Below are positions 44,701-52,563 of a stretch of DNA of 64,000 nucleotides, piece after piece. Location: assembly GCA_963737075.1 (NCBI GenBank), contig CAVTRI010000002.1:1426001-1490000 (forward strand), given 5' to 3'. Within the stretch, counting starts at the first letter, position 1. Each line of letters begins with the position of its first letter. Source of the stretch: CAVTRI01 sp963737075. GTDB lineage: Bacteria > Actinomycetota > Acidimicrobiia > Acidimicrobiales > Palsa-688. Made by a program: the position numbers and the translations under genes. The notes below the pieces were generated by a model. That model saw only the letters and a program-made list of their open reading frames with translations, did not search any database and was not told where the DNA came from.

Positions 44701-45101
44701 CCTCCCCGACCAAGCTCGCGTAGCCGGGCCGCCCGATGCACCGCCGGCCCGCCGTAGGTGCGTTCGTCGCGCAAACGCGCATCCGCAACATGAAGCGCGA
44801 CCCGAACCCGCAACCGGGCACCCTCCGGCCACGCCTCCCTGGCATGCGCTCGCTGGATGTCGACCGCCGCCGCCAGGCCCTCGGCGGCCCGCTGGAACAC
44901 CGCCAGGCGGCTGTCCCCCTCGCCCTGCTCGACCGGCACACGCCCTCCGTGGGTCGCGACAGCGTCCTCCACCAACCACAACGACCGGGGCAGAGCGGCC
45001 GCCATGGCTGCGGGCGCGTCCTCCCAGCCACGGGTCGAGCCCTCGACATCGGAGAGCAGGAAGGTGACCGTGCCAAGCGGAAGCGCCACAGCCTCCATCA
45101 T
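41787..45101 (-). CDS. Large LuxR-type regulator: nucleotide-cyclase-like, AAA ATPase, TPR, HTH
   Basis: 1104 residues from ATG 45101. Residues 1-185 form a class III cyclase-like domain (TFLLSDVEGSTRGWE, GEGDSRLAVF); the usual Asn in the VNRAARL motif is His (VHRAARL), so catalysis may be lost. Residues 215-500 are an NB-ARC-like ATPase (LTGPGGCGKTRLAL, VVFDTCEHL). A long helical TPR region follows, and the C-terminus is a LuxR HTH (LTPTEQHVVNLVVEGLTNPQIGQRLFISRGTVKTHLGHVFAKLGV). It likely senses a signal and switches genes on by oligomerising. It stands divergent from the SnoaL-like gene. Confidence 0.88.
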   Translation of the reverse strand: MMEAVALPLGTVTFLLSDVEGSTRGWEDAPAAMAAALPRSLWLVEDAVATHGGRVPVEQGEGDSRLAVFQRAAEGLAAAVDIQRAHAREAWPEGARLRVRVALHVADARLRDERTYGGPAVHRAARLRELGRGGQILVSRAVHDLLADDLPDTVSLVDLGRHRLRDLSRPEQVFEVRHPELTPVEGGLRSLAAVPNNLPSSVSSFVGRASELAEVAGLVAANRLVTLTGPGGCGKTRLALEAAADAAADRSGGVWLVELSGLADPDLLADTLLSAVAVGEAPGVAALDRVRDYLRDRRALVVFDTCEHLIDAAAVVAERLLAGCPQLAVLATSREPLGVGGETTWRVPPLCLDDAVGLFVERARQSRPNFSLDAANADAVSGVCRRLDGIPLAIELAAARVRALSVERILAGLDDRFRLLTGGSRTALPRQQTLQASVEWSHDLLSARERVALRRASVFAGSFDLDASEAAIAGGDVTAVEALDLLVALVTKSLVQANDEAGGDVRYSLLDTIRHFGRDRLVEAGEIDEVRDCHLRWLLALARSAAPGLDRADVAVLGRLDGHLDDIRVGLDWGCTDPVRAAAAVEVCGKLGFWWSLRGRYREGAAWCERVLAAADGAAPAPESLLARWAQLNATFYGGDIMAALGLAGQLADDASEAGQFTVEARALNVIGISVGFVDAASGLEQLDRAVEKAVAGGDNWTIAEAHQLRGFIRAARSDWTGAIADLDVALPTAEGWQHGYLLGWDGGGRSWAANLTGDLALAERTARAGQRAGRRVGESTTDAFATMQLAWSLAEMGRLDEALAELDQTESILTRRPGMFTSEELALGRARALAMAGNGTESVVHARASVEGATAAGINLTRDIALSVLANGHRLAANLPAAQQTAADALRAAEGYGNPYGHAAAHYELAANAVLAGGSHAAEEAAHAALSEAAALGARPLMVRCLELLGFVCAGDEPIEAARFLAATNRARQEMALVPGAEERATISAALARIEEQLGDRSETAFADGESLDLDGACEYARRGRGQRRRPSSGWASLTPTEQHVVNLVVEGLTNPQIGQRLFISRGTVKTHLGHVFAKLGVTTRAQLAVAVTRHSEPQRHPS

Positions 45102-45534
45102 GCTAACCACAGCACCCCTGCCGCCTGGCTGCCACGAAGGGACGCCTTCGCCCCCGACCGACGACCACCGAGAACCCTCGAGGCCCCCCGCCAGCACAAC
45201 CCTGCCCGACACCGTCCGGGCCAGCGCTCGCCCCCTCCCGCGGCCGGCCGAGAGTCCCGCCTCCCCCGTCGGCCAGCCGCATCTCGGTTCTCGTCATGGC
45301 GCCCAGCGTGACCGAACCGGCCAGGCAGAACATCGGCCACCTGGCACAGATATCGCTTCGGGTGGCACCGCCACGCTGGTAGCGGGCCGCATCCGATACC
45401 CGAGCGTGGCCGCCCCGCTCCGGTTTGGCCCGGCCGCTGCAGCTGCCGCCCGGCACTCACCATCCGGAGGACCCGCGTCGCGTTTCGGCCAGTTGGCTGA
45501 TGTTCCCACGTGGCGCGAAGCCGATGCTGGCGCT
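45102..45534. other. Divergent control region, no gene
   Basis: About 430 bp between the large regulator and the SnoaL-like gene. No gene, hairpin or clear promoter pair was recognised; it should hold the promoters of both divergent genes. Confidence 0.4.
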
Positions 45535-45966
45535 ATGACACCCACAACCAATACCCACACAGACCTCGTTGACTTCGCCCGCCGCTGGTGGGATGCCTTC
45601 GAGCGATTCGACGTCGAGAACCTGATGTCGTTGGCAACCGACGACATCGTCCTCCGTGCCAGCGGCCGCAGCCGATGGGCCGGCGAATACCACGGCAAAG
45701 AAGCGCTACTCGGATGGTGGGGCGATCTCATGGCCGCCTATCCCGACCAGAAATACCAACTCGACGACACCCTCGTCGGGAGCGAACACGTCACCTACCT
45801 CGTCCGGCTCACCATCGAGCGAGACGGCCGCCGCGTTACAGACAACAACACCTGGATCCTCCGCCTGCGCAGCGGTCTCATCGTCGAGCACTGGATCCGA
45901 GACGGCGACCAATACGCCATGGACGAGTTCTTCGCCAACTTCGAGAACGCCGACCAGGCTGGATGA
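45535..45966 (+). CDS. SnoaL-like/NTF2-fold protein
   Basis: 143 residues from ATG 45535. Features: LVDFARRWWDAFERFDVENLMSLATDDIVLR at the N-terminus, GRSRWAGEYHGKEALLGWWGDLMAAYPD, then NNTWILRLRSGLIVEHWIRDGDQYA. This is the cone-shaped NTF2 fold found in polyketide cyclases, isomerases and stress proteins. Its activity cannot be told from sequence. It is divergent from the large regulator. Confidence 0.75.
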   Translation: MTPTTNTHTDLVDFARRWWDAFERFDVENLMSLATDDIVLRASGRSRWAGEYHGKEALLGWWGDLMAAYPDQKYQLDDTLVGSEHVTYLVRLTIERDGRRVTDNNTWILRLRSGLIVEHWIRDGDQYAMDEFFANFENADQAG

Positions 45967-46284
45967 CGAGGACGATCCACATCAGAGCCAATGAACGATC
46001 GTCACACCTCAACGTAGGAGGCGTGAACAAACCTGCCGGCAGTCGACCATGATGCGCCGGACTTACCAGCCTGGAGTCGACCACCCGAGGGGACCCCCTA
46101 ATCCCACGCCTGGACGTTCGCCGAGGCGTCCTACCTCGCCGGGTCCGGGGTGTGGACCACCCGTCCCATATCCCCGCCCCCGAGTGCCTCCAAAACGTCA
46201 CGGACGGCCGGCCTGAGACCCGCATCGGTAGGGCCTTTGACCGGTCGAGGGGCAACAGCGCCATAGACGGGCTCGCCGGGCAGG
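45967..46284. other. Gap without a recognisable gene
   Basis: About 320 bp between the SnoaL-like gene and the split acetyltransferase. No supported gene or repeat. Confidence 0.35.
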
Positions 46285-46656
46285 ATGATGCCCATGGAGC
46301 TTCGCATTTCGGAGGAACCGATCGACCGGCTGGACGAGCACGCCACGATTTCCATCGCGTTCAGAGTGGAGCGGATCCTGTCTGTCTCTGCGCTCGCTTC
46401 CGGGCTGGGCGGCATCCGGCTATCGGAGGCCACTGTAGAAGGCCCTTGGCTGAAGGATTACGACGCCATCAAGGGCGAAGGGCCGACCCGCTGGCCCCAG
46501 CGCTTCGACACCTCGAACTGGGGACTGATCGCCGCCCACGACGGCCCTAAGCGGGCCGGGGGCGCCGTCATCGCCTTCAACACCGCCGGAGTCGACATGC
46601 TCGAAGGCCGTGCCGACACGGCGGTCCTGTGGGACCTTCGGGTCAGCCCGCAGTAC
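46285..46656 (+). pseudogene. GNAT acetyltransferase, 5' part (split by IS21)
   Basis: The forward frame gives 124 residues (MMPMELRISEEPIDRLDEHATISIAFRVERI ... VLWDLRVSPQY) and meets the IS21 edge at 46656. The rest is at 51856-52083. Joined across the GTAC duplication, the reading frame is continuous (VSPQY|RSSGIGSALF) and gives a 199-residue GNAT enzyme. The second half (LKVETQNVNLPACRFYARMG) resembles streptothricin-type acetyltransferases. The start is taken as ATG 46285; a downstream Met is possible. Confidence 0.75.
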
Positions 46657-46717
46657 TGACCACGCTCAAGTAAGGCTCGTCAGACCTGCTCGTTGAAATT
46701 CGTCACCCCTGAGCGGT
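46657..46717 (+). repeat. Left terminal inverted repeat of the IS21-family element
   Basis: Begins TGACCACGCTCA and contains two TTCGTCA/CGTCAG-like transposase-binding motifs, matching the right end (51791-51851) in inverse orientation. Multiple internal repeats are usual in IS21 ends. Confidence 0.65.
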
Positions 46718-46804
46718 CGGCGGACTGACCATCCGCCATCTCAGGTGGCCCCCTTCTGAGGCTCGTGGTGTCCATGCCACAGCCTCGAGAAGGGGACCAC
46801 TGTC

Positions 46805-48181
46805 ATGTTCACAGGGGAAGAAGACGTGGAAGCAACTGCATTGCGTGCTCAGGGTTGGTCGATCTCGGCGATCGCTCGTCATCTGGGTCGGAGCCGGGAC
46901 ACGGTCCGCAAGCATCTCAACGGCGAGCGTGTGGCTGGTGAGCGCCGAAGGGCGGAGCCCGACCCGTTGGATCGGTTCGTGCCGTATCTGCGGGAGCGGT
47001 TGCGAGAGGACCCGCATGTGTGGGCTACCGCCCTGTATGACGAGGTGGGCGCGCTGGGCTTCGAGCTGTCGTATCAGAGCCTGACTCGGGGGTTGCGCGA
47101 CCGGGAGCTGCGCCCGCATTGCGAGGCGTGCGAGGGGGTGAAGGGCCGAGTGACGATCGACATCGAGCACCCTCCGGGCGAGGAGATTCAGTGGGATTGG
47201 GTCGAGCTGCCGGACGCCCCGTGGGGCGAAGACGGCCATCTGCTGGTGGGGTCGTTGCCGTGTTCGGGGAAGTTCCGTGCCGTGTTCGCGGCGTCGGAGG
47301 ACCAGCCGCATCTGATGGCGGCCATGGACGGCGTGTTGCGCCGCCTGGGCGGCACCGCCCGACGGTGGCGGGTGGACCGGATGGCCACGGTCATCGACCC
47401 CGCCACCGGCAAGCTCCAGTCGAGTTTCGTGCCGATGGCCAAGTACTACGGGGTGAACGTGGTGGCCTGCCCGCCGCGGCGGGGCAACCGCAAGGGTTCG
47501 GTCGAGAAATCGATTCACTACGCCACCCAGCGGTTCTGGCGGACCATGACGGCCGCGACCATGGCCCAGGCTCAAGAACAGCTGGACCGGTTCTGCGAGC
47601 GCATCGGTGACCGCCGACCCCGCCCGATAGCGAGGCTCGAGACCCTCATAGGGGCCGACGCCACGGCCACGTATTTGGCCGGGCTCGGCGGTCGCCAGCC
47701 GAGGGTGGCCGACCTGGCCGCCCTCGAAGGGCTCCGCCCGCTGCCCGCCGCCTGCTACCCGGCCACGATCGTCGACACCAACAAGGTCGACCGCTCCGGT
47801 TTGGTGCCCTTCGAGGGCAACGTCTACTCGGTGCCGCACACGTTGGTCGGCGCCCAGGTCACCGTGTCGCACCGACTGGGGGCCGCCGGCGTCGAGATCC
47901 ACGCCGGCGGGGTGCTGGTGGCCAGCCACCGCCGCTATCCGCCCGGCGGCGGCTACGCCGTGCGCGACCCCGCTCATCGGGCCGCGCTCGAACAAGCCGT
48001 GCTGGCCGCCTTCACCACCGACACCCCGTGCCGACGCAAGGCCAACCGGCCGCCCGGCGACGCGGCCCGGGCCGAAGCCGCTCGACTCCTGCACGGCCTC
48101 GAGGACCACGAGGTCGTCGTGTCGCTGGCCGCCTACCAGGCCATCGCCGATGACCTCGCGGCGCGTCGAGGGGAGCGGTGA
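46805..48181 (+). CDS. istA: IS21 transposase IstA
   Basis: 458 residues from ATG 46805. An N-terminal HTH (QGWSISAIARHLGRSRDTVRKHL) precedes a DDE integrase domain: Asp in EEIQWDWVELPD, second Asp in RWRVDRMATVID, Glu in RKGSVEKSIHY. The C-terminal half is Arg-rich. It cuts and joins DNA with IstB's help. Overlaps the istB start (ATGA at 48178), as in other IS21 elements. Confidence 0.88.
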   Translation: MFTGEEDVEATALRAQGWSISAIARHLGRSRDTVRKHLNGERVAGERRRAEPDPLDRFVPYLRERLREDPHVWATALYDEVGALGFELSYQSLTRGLRDRELRPHCEACEGVKGRVTIDIEHPPGEEIQWDWVELPDAPWGEDGHLLVGSLPCSGKFRAVFAASEDQPHLMAAMDGVLRRLGGTARRWRVDRMATVIDPATGKLQSSFVPMAKYYGVNVVACPPRRGNRKGSVEKSIHYATQRFWRTMTAATMAQAQEQLDRFCERIGDRRPRPIARLETLIGADATATYLAGLGGRQPRVADLAALEGLRPLPAACYPATIVDTNKVDRSGLVPFEGNVYSVPHTLVGAQVTVSHRLGAAGVEIHAGGVLVASHRRYPPGGGYAVRDPAHRAALEQAVLAAFTTDTPCRRKANRPPGDAARAEAARLLHGLEDHEVVVSLAAYQAIADDLAARRGER

Positions 48182-48518
48182 TGAGCGAGGACTCCGTCTA
48201 CCAACAGCTGCGCTCGCATCTCGCCTACCTGCGTCTGCACGCCGCGGCCGAAGCCCTCCCCGGCGTCCTCGACGCCGCCAGGGCCAACAAGCTCGGCCAC
48301 TCGGCCTTCTTGAAGCAGCTTCTCGACACCGAAGTCGCCGCCACCCAAGCCCGCCGCCACGCCGGCCTGGAACGCTTCGCCCGACTACCCGCACCGTGGC
48401 GCATCGCCGATTTCGACTTCGACGCCCAACCCGCGGTGGACCGAGCCACCATCCAGGAGCTGGCCACGCTGCGCTTCTTAGAAGACGCCACCAACGTGCT
48501 GTTCATCGGGCCGCCCGG
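48178..48518 (+). pseudogene. istB: IstB ATPase, N-terminal part
   Basis: MMSEDSVYQQLRSHLAYLRLHAAAEAL ... NVLFIGPPG, the AAA+ helper of IstA. It breaks within the Walker A loop (GPPG|VGKT). After the join the local sequence reads RG* because of the inserted DNA. The remaining half is at 51308-51769. Without it the IS21 element cannot transpose by itself. Confidence 0.85.
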
Positions 48519-48543
48519 TCGTGGTTGACACTGCGCGTTCCTT

Positions 48544-50778
48544 TCATTTGGTTGTCGCGAACAGTCCAGGCGTGTCGGCGAAGACCTTGATTCGCAGGCC
48601 TTTTCGCTTTCCACGGGTGACGTGGACGGCTTCGAGTTCGCCGCGTTGGACCTTGTGCAACACCGTCTGGCGGGCGACACCGAGGGCTTTGGCCGCCTCG
48701 GCGAGGGGCAGCCAGCCTGTGGGCACGTCGGGCACGAGCCTCTGGCGGAACTCGGTGGTGATTCTCAGTCGCCATGGGCTGCCGGGTGTCAGTTGCTCGC
48801 CGGTGATGAACCCGGTGGCAAGCCACCGATAGATGGTGCTGTGATCGACGCCGAGGATTTTCTCGGCCTGATAGATGGACACCACGGGCTCATCATCGCC
48901 GATGGGTGTGATGACGCTGGATGGTGTGTGGACGGGGATGTCGTAGCTGGCGCGTAGCGATGTGACCCGGCTGCGGGTGAAGGTAAGGCCGGTGCCGGTG
49001 CGACGGCCTTGTTTGGCCAGGATGGCGGCGATGGTCTTGTCGGTGTAGTGCTGGGCCAAACGGCGCACCAACGTGACGGTGTCCTCGTCGGTGGTCCGAT
49101 AGTGTCCGCCGGTCTTGTTGAGCCGCAGGACGAGGCTGGTGGTGGCCCCGCCTTCCCACAGGATCGACACGTCAGCTTCCCGATCGTCGACGCGCACGGA
49201 GACGACGACCTCGCGGATGACCGCGCGGACCAGCTGCTTGCGTTGCCTCCAGGTGGTGGTGGAAGCGGCGAACACGGCTCGCACGTCGGCACCGGCTCGG
49301 TTCAGCCAGGCGACCTCGTCGTCGGTCAGGCGGGTCGGTTGGCGGGCTCGCTGGGCAGCAAGGTCCGCTTCGGCCTGGCGCTGCCCGACGAGCGCGGCCT
49401 CCCAGGCCCGCTCCAGGGTGCGGGCCACCAGTCGGTTCTCGGGTTCGACGGCCTCGAATTGCCGCCGGGCCCGGTCGGCCTCGAAGCGGGCTCGTTCGAC
49501 GGCGAGCTCGAAGACGGCCAGCCGTTGGCGATACTGCGCTTCTGCTTGTTGCAGGGCGGTGGCGGTGGCGGCCAGCGATGCTGGTTCGAGCACGGCGAAC
49601 AGCTCGTCGAGGACGCGCTGTTCGAGCCGCCGGCCGCCCAGGCTTTGGCAGTGCTCGGGGGAGCCATACAGCTGGGCGCCTCGGGCGCACGCGTAGCGGG
49701 GGCAATTGCCCTTCTTCCCCGAATAGGCGGTTTGCATCATCCGTCCACATCGCCCACATCGCACCAGGCCCTGCAGGAGTGCCGTTCCCTCGCGGACTGC
49801 GCCGCCGCCGTGGCCTCGAGGTGGGCGCCAGTTGGTGCGTAGCTGATCCTGGATTTGCTGGAAGCGTTCCCAGCTGACAAAGCCGCGATGGTGGTCAGGG
49901 ATGAGCACGGTCCACTGCTCCCGGGGCAGCATCCGCGTGCGGGACACCAGCCCGCCGGTGGTGTCGAGACGTTTGTCGGTGCGCGTGCGGCCGAAGACGA
50001 AGGCGCCTGCGTAGGCCGGGTTAGTTAAAAAGTCGTGGATGGCCGGATAGGTGGCGGCCGCCCACGACACCCGGCGAGCGCCAGCGGGGCGGCGAGGGAT
50101 CAACACGCCATCACCGCGCAGCGACAGCATCACTTGGCGGGCCGAGCCCAGCTCGTCGAAGCGGCGGAAGACCGTGGCGATCGCCTCGATGACGGCCTCG
50201 TTCGGATCGAGGATCACCCGGTCGTCCACGTCATAGACCAAGCCGACCGGAAGGCCTTGGCGCAGCTCGCCCTTGGCCGCCTTGTGACGCAGCCCGGAGG
50301 TCAAGCGATGACGGATCAGGTGCAACTCGGCTTCCGACATGGTGCCTTTCAACCCGAGCACCAGGCGGTCGTTGAAGTCCGCAGGGTGATACAGGCCGTC
50401 ACCGTCCGCGATGAGCGTGTCGGTCACCGCGCACAGGTCGAGCAGCTGATACCAATCCGCGTTGTTGCGGGCCAGGCGGGACACCTCGATGCCCAAGATG
50501 ATCCCGACCCTTCCCAGACCGACGTCGGCCACCAGGTTCTTGAACCCCTCCCGCAGCGTCGACTCCGACCCGGAGCGGCCCAGGTCGTCGTCGACGATGA
50601 CCACCTGGCGGGGCGCCCAACCCAGAGCCTGCGCCCGGAAGGCCAGTTCATACTGGCGTTCCAGGCTCTCGGTGTGCTCGCGCACCTGGGTGAGGGTGGA
50701 CTGGCGCACATACACCAACGCGTCGCGCTCGAGATGAGACCCCGTCACCTTCGACACGCCATCAACGACTGTCGTCAT
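48544..50778 (-). CDS. Large serine recombinase with zinc-ribbon and C-terminal HTH domains
   Basis: 744 residues from ATG 50778. The catalytic domain starts near residue 20 (LVYVRQSTLTQV, Ser 27), followed by DDDLGRSGSES and GIEVSRLARN. A recombinase domain follows (VIEAIATVFRRFDELGSARQVMLSL), then a zinc ribbon (CGRCGRMM, C, C), a coiled coil (residues 430-520), and two HTH-like parts near the end (SIYQAEKILGVDHSTIYRWL; LPLAEAAKALGVARQTVLHK). Such enzymes integrate and excise DNA at short cores. It lies in the element that interrupts istB. A paralogue is at 62763. Confidence 0.9.
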   Translation of the reverse strand: MTTVVDGVSKVTGSHLERDALVYVRQSTLTQVREHTESLERQYELAFRAQALGWAPRQVVIVDDDLGRSGSESTLREGFKNLVADVGLGRVGIILGIEVSRLARNNADWYQLLDLCAVTDTLIADGDGLYHPADFNDRLVLGLKGTMSEAELHLIRHRLTSGLRHKAAKGELRQGLPVGLVYDVDDRVILDPNEAVIEAIATVFRRFDELGSARQVMLSLRGDGVLIPRRPAGARRVSWAAATYPAIHDFLTNPAYAGAFVFGRTRTDKRLDTTGGLVSRTRMLPREQWTVLIPDHHRGFVSWERFQQIQDQLRTNWRPPRGHGGGAVREGTALLQGLVRCGRCGRMMQTAYSGKKGNCPRYACARGAQLYGSPEHCQSLGGRRLEQRVLDELFAVLEPASLAATATALQQAEAQYRQRLAVFELAVERARFEADRARRQFEAVEPENRLVARTLERAWEAALVGQRQAEADLAAQRARQPTRLTDDEVAWLNRAGADVRAVFAASTTTWRQRKQLVRAVIREVVVSVRVDDREADVSILWEGGATTSLVLRLNKTGGHYRTTDEDTVTLVRRLAQHYTDKTIAAILAKQGRRTGTGLTFTRSRVTSLRASYDIPVHTPSSVITPIGDDEPVVSIYQAEKILGVDHSTIYRWLATGFITGEQLTPGSPWRLRITTEFRQRLVPDVPTGWLPLAEAAKALGVARQTVLHKVQRGELEAVHVTRGKRKGLRIKVFADTPGLFATTK

Positions 50779-50956
50779 CGCTGTTCTCCTCCTCGACGAC
50801 ACCGGCGGCGATCATCCGTGCCAGCAGCGACAAGGCCGATGCTCGAGCCGTGTCGGGCAGGGACCACCATCGCTGCGCCCCGCTCAGATGAGCGTCGGGC
50901 ACATCCAAGACCATCTGAGTGGGCGCGGCTATCCTGAACCTTCGCAAAGGGCTCAC
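50762..50956 (-). CDS. Small recombinase-associated protein
   Basis: 64 residues from ATG 50956 (MSPLRRFRIAAPTQMVLDVP), ending EEENSDDDSR. It overlaps the recombinase start by 17 bp, so it is translated together with it. The acidic tail and size match small partners of such elements. Function unknown. Confidence 0.6.
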   Translation of the reverse strand: MSPLRRFRIAAPTQMVLDVPDAHLSGAQRWWSLPDTARASALSLLARMIAAGVVEEENSDDDSR

Positions 50957-50992
50957 CTCCCGGTTCGTTGGCGCGTACAGGGTTGGGTGAGC

Positions 50993-51277
50993 CTATTTGC
51001 GCGTCTTGGTGACCTTTCGGGACCCCGGCACCAACGCTTCGACCAGCACCCGAAGACGCCGAACACCATCGACCGACAACGCCGCCGGCACCGCCTGTGT
51101 CGACACCGGCTCGCCCAGCACGTCGGTCGCCTCCAGCGGAATGGTCCCAGGAGTCCCATCCGGAAGCACGACCACAAGCAGCACGTCGCCCTCCCACCGC
51201 TTGAAACTCCTCGCCTCCAGCAGCCTCCCGAACAGCGGATGCAAACCCGACGTCACCCGCACCTCGCACGGCAGCAC
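50993..51277 (-). CDS. DUF5372-like protein of the recombinase element
   Basis: 94 residues from GTG 51277 (VLPCEVRVTSGLHPLFGRLLE). SGLHPLFGRLLEARSFKRWEGDVLLVVV ... PLEATDVLG resembles DUF5372 proteins that lie next to recombinases in many actinobacterial elements. It ends 37 bp before the small protein gene. A downstream GTG at 51262 is an alternative. Function unknown. Confidence 0.6.
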   Translation of the reverse strand: MLPCEVRVTSGLHPLFGRLLEARSFKRWEGDVLLVVVLPDGTPGTIPLEATDVLGEPVSTQAVPAALSVDGVRRLRVLVEALVPGSRKVTKTRK

Positions 51278-51307
51278 GCGCCGGAGATGTTGCAGTCTGT
51301 CGCTGTC

Positions 51308-51769
51308 CCTCCCGGCGTCGGGAAAACGATGCTGGCCGTGGCATTGGGCCGTGCCTCCGTCGACGCCGGCTACCGCACCTACTACACCACCGCCGCCGAC
51401 CTCGCCGCCCGCTGCCATCGGGCCGCCCTCGAAGGCCGATGGGCCACCACCATGCGCTTCTATGCCGGCCCCCGCCTGTTGATCATCGACGAAGTCGGCT
51501 ACCTCCCCCTGGCAGCCGAGGCCGCCGCCGCCCTCTTCCAAGTCATCACCCAGCGATACCTCAAAGCCAGCATCTGCCTCACCACCAACCTCGGCGTCGG
51601 CTCCTGGGGAACCATCTTCGACGACCCCATGGTGGCCGCCGCCATGCTCGACCGGCTCCTCCACCGCAGCGTCGTGTTCAACATCGACGGGGACTCCTAC
51701 CGCATGCGCGCTCACCGAGCCCGCAACGAACGCCTCCGACCCCGACCGAAAGGAGCCGAACTCGCCTAG
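51308..51769 (+). pseudogene. istB: IstB ATPase, C-terminal part
   Basis: Resumes as PPGVGKTMLAVALGRASVDAG, with the Walker B LLIIDEVGYLPL and SICLTTNLGVGSWGTIFDDPMVAAAMLDRLLHRS, ending at 51769. Joined to 48178-48518 it gives an intact 260-residue ATPase of IS21 IstB type. The two parts differ by only a synonymous base at the joint. Confidence 0.85.
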
Positions 51770-51790
51770 CCTCTCCAACCACACACATCG

Positions 51791-51851
51791 TCGACCGCTC
51801 AACTGACGAACTTCGATGAGCGACCCTGACGACTTTCGGTGAGCGGCGTCA
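51791..51851 (-). repeat. Right terminal inverted repeat of the IS21-family element
   Basis: Reads inward from 51851 as TGACGCCGCTCACC, then CGTCAG and TTCGTCAGTTGAGCGG motifs, matching the left end. The GTAC duplication follows at 51852-51855. Confidence 0.65.
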
Positions 51852-51855
51852 GTAC

Positions 51856-52083
51856 CGCTCCTCGGGGATCGGCTCCGCCCTCTTCCGCGCCGTGGAGGCC
51901 TGGTCCAGCCACCGAGCCTGCCTGGTTCTCAAGGTTGAGACGCAGAATGTCAACCTCCCCGCCTGTCGCTTCTACGCACGCATGGGGTGCACCCTCGGCC
52001 GCATCGACACACGGGCTTATGACGAGCGACCGGACGAGACCCAGCTCATCTGGTTCAAAGATCTGCCCCCTACCACTCACTGA
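51856..52083 (+). pseudogene. GNAT acetyltransferase, 3' part (split by IS21)
   Basis: Resumes in frame after the IS21 duplication with RSSGIGSALFRAVEAWSS, the acetyl-CoA loop, and LVLKVETQNVNLPACRFYARMGCTLGRID, then YDERPDETQLIWFKDL. A GNAT enzyme would move an acetyl group from acetyl-CoA to an amine; the closest remembered relatives are streptothricin acetyltransferases. The 5' part is at 46285. Confidence 0.75.
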
Positions 52084-52563
52084 GAGCATCCCAATACCGC
52101 GACCATCGGATGCCCTCCAACGCCGGTGGGGAGGCGATATTGAAGATTACTCTCCGTGGCCGACTATGGCGGCCAGAGAAACCGCCACGGTGGGGCACCT
52201 CGGGGATGCTTGGAGCCCCTCGTTCCTCGATTTATTGGGCTACGTGGGGACCTCGGCCGCAGCTACGTCGCTCGGCTCGCGATCCGCAGCGCGCCGGTTA
52301 CGAGAACCGGAGAGTCGCGGGTTTGAAACCGGGCCAAGGCCACCCGCACCAAGGTTGGCTATCAGCGCGCACGGCGTTCCCACCTTTAGCCACCTGCGGT
52401 TACGAGGAGATCCGCCGGATCCGGTCCTTATGCAAACCGCGTCGGGTCCTTATGAAAAGAGCTGGCGTCTTCGCGACCGTCATGAGCGGAGGTCCAGCCC
52501 ACGAATTTCTGGTGGGCCGCTGGGGCCGTCCCGCGTGCCCCGCCCACTCCACCTACAGCGGGG
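52084..52563. other. Gap without a recognisable gene
   Basis: About 480 bp between the acetyltransferase end and the sulfatase gene. A short stem (CCGGTT/AACCGG) at about 52300 looks tRNA-like but no cloverleaf could be built. Confidence 0.35.

Larger units (their letters stand above)
48519..51315 (-). mobile_element. Serine-recombinase element inserted in the istB Walker A codons
   Basis: About 2.8 kb between the two halves of istB. The joint shares CCCGG at both ends (48514-48518 and 51311-51315), so a short core was probably used. It holds three reverse genes: DUF5372-like, a 64-residue small protein and a large serine recombinase whose stop is 25 bp from the left edge. No long terminal inverted repeat is seen, as expected for serine-recombinase elements. 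Confidence 0.75.
46657..51851 (+). mobile_element. IS21-family element (interrupted by a serine-recombinase element)
   Basis: The element carries istA and a split istB, and is flanked by the 4-bp direct repeat GTAC (46653-46656 and 51852-51855). The left end (46657-46717) begins TGACCACGCTCA and the right end, read inward from 51851, begins TGACGCCGCTCA; both repeat an inner CGTCAG ... TTCGTCA motif. It lies in a GNAT gene, with the frame continuous outside it. Without the inner insertion the element would be about 2.4 kb, normal for IS21. Confidence 0.85.

Noticed and set aside
52230..52340. tRNA-like stems (CCGGTT/AACCGG and a GGTTTGAAACC-type loop)
   Set aside because: No acceptor stem or D-arm could be paired, and the T-loop does not match GGTTCGAATCC, so no tRNA is claimed.
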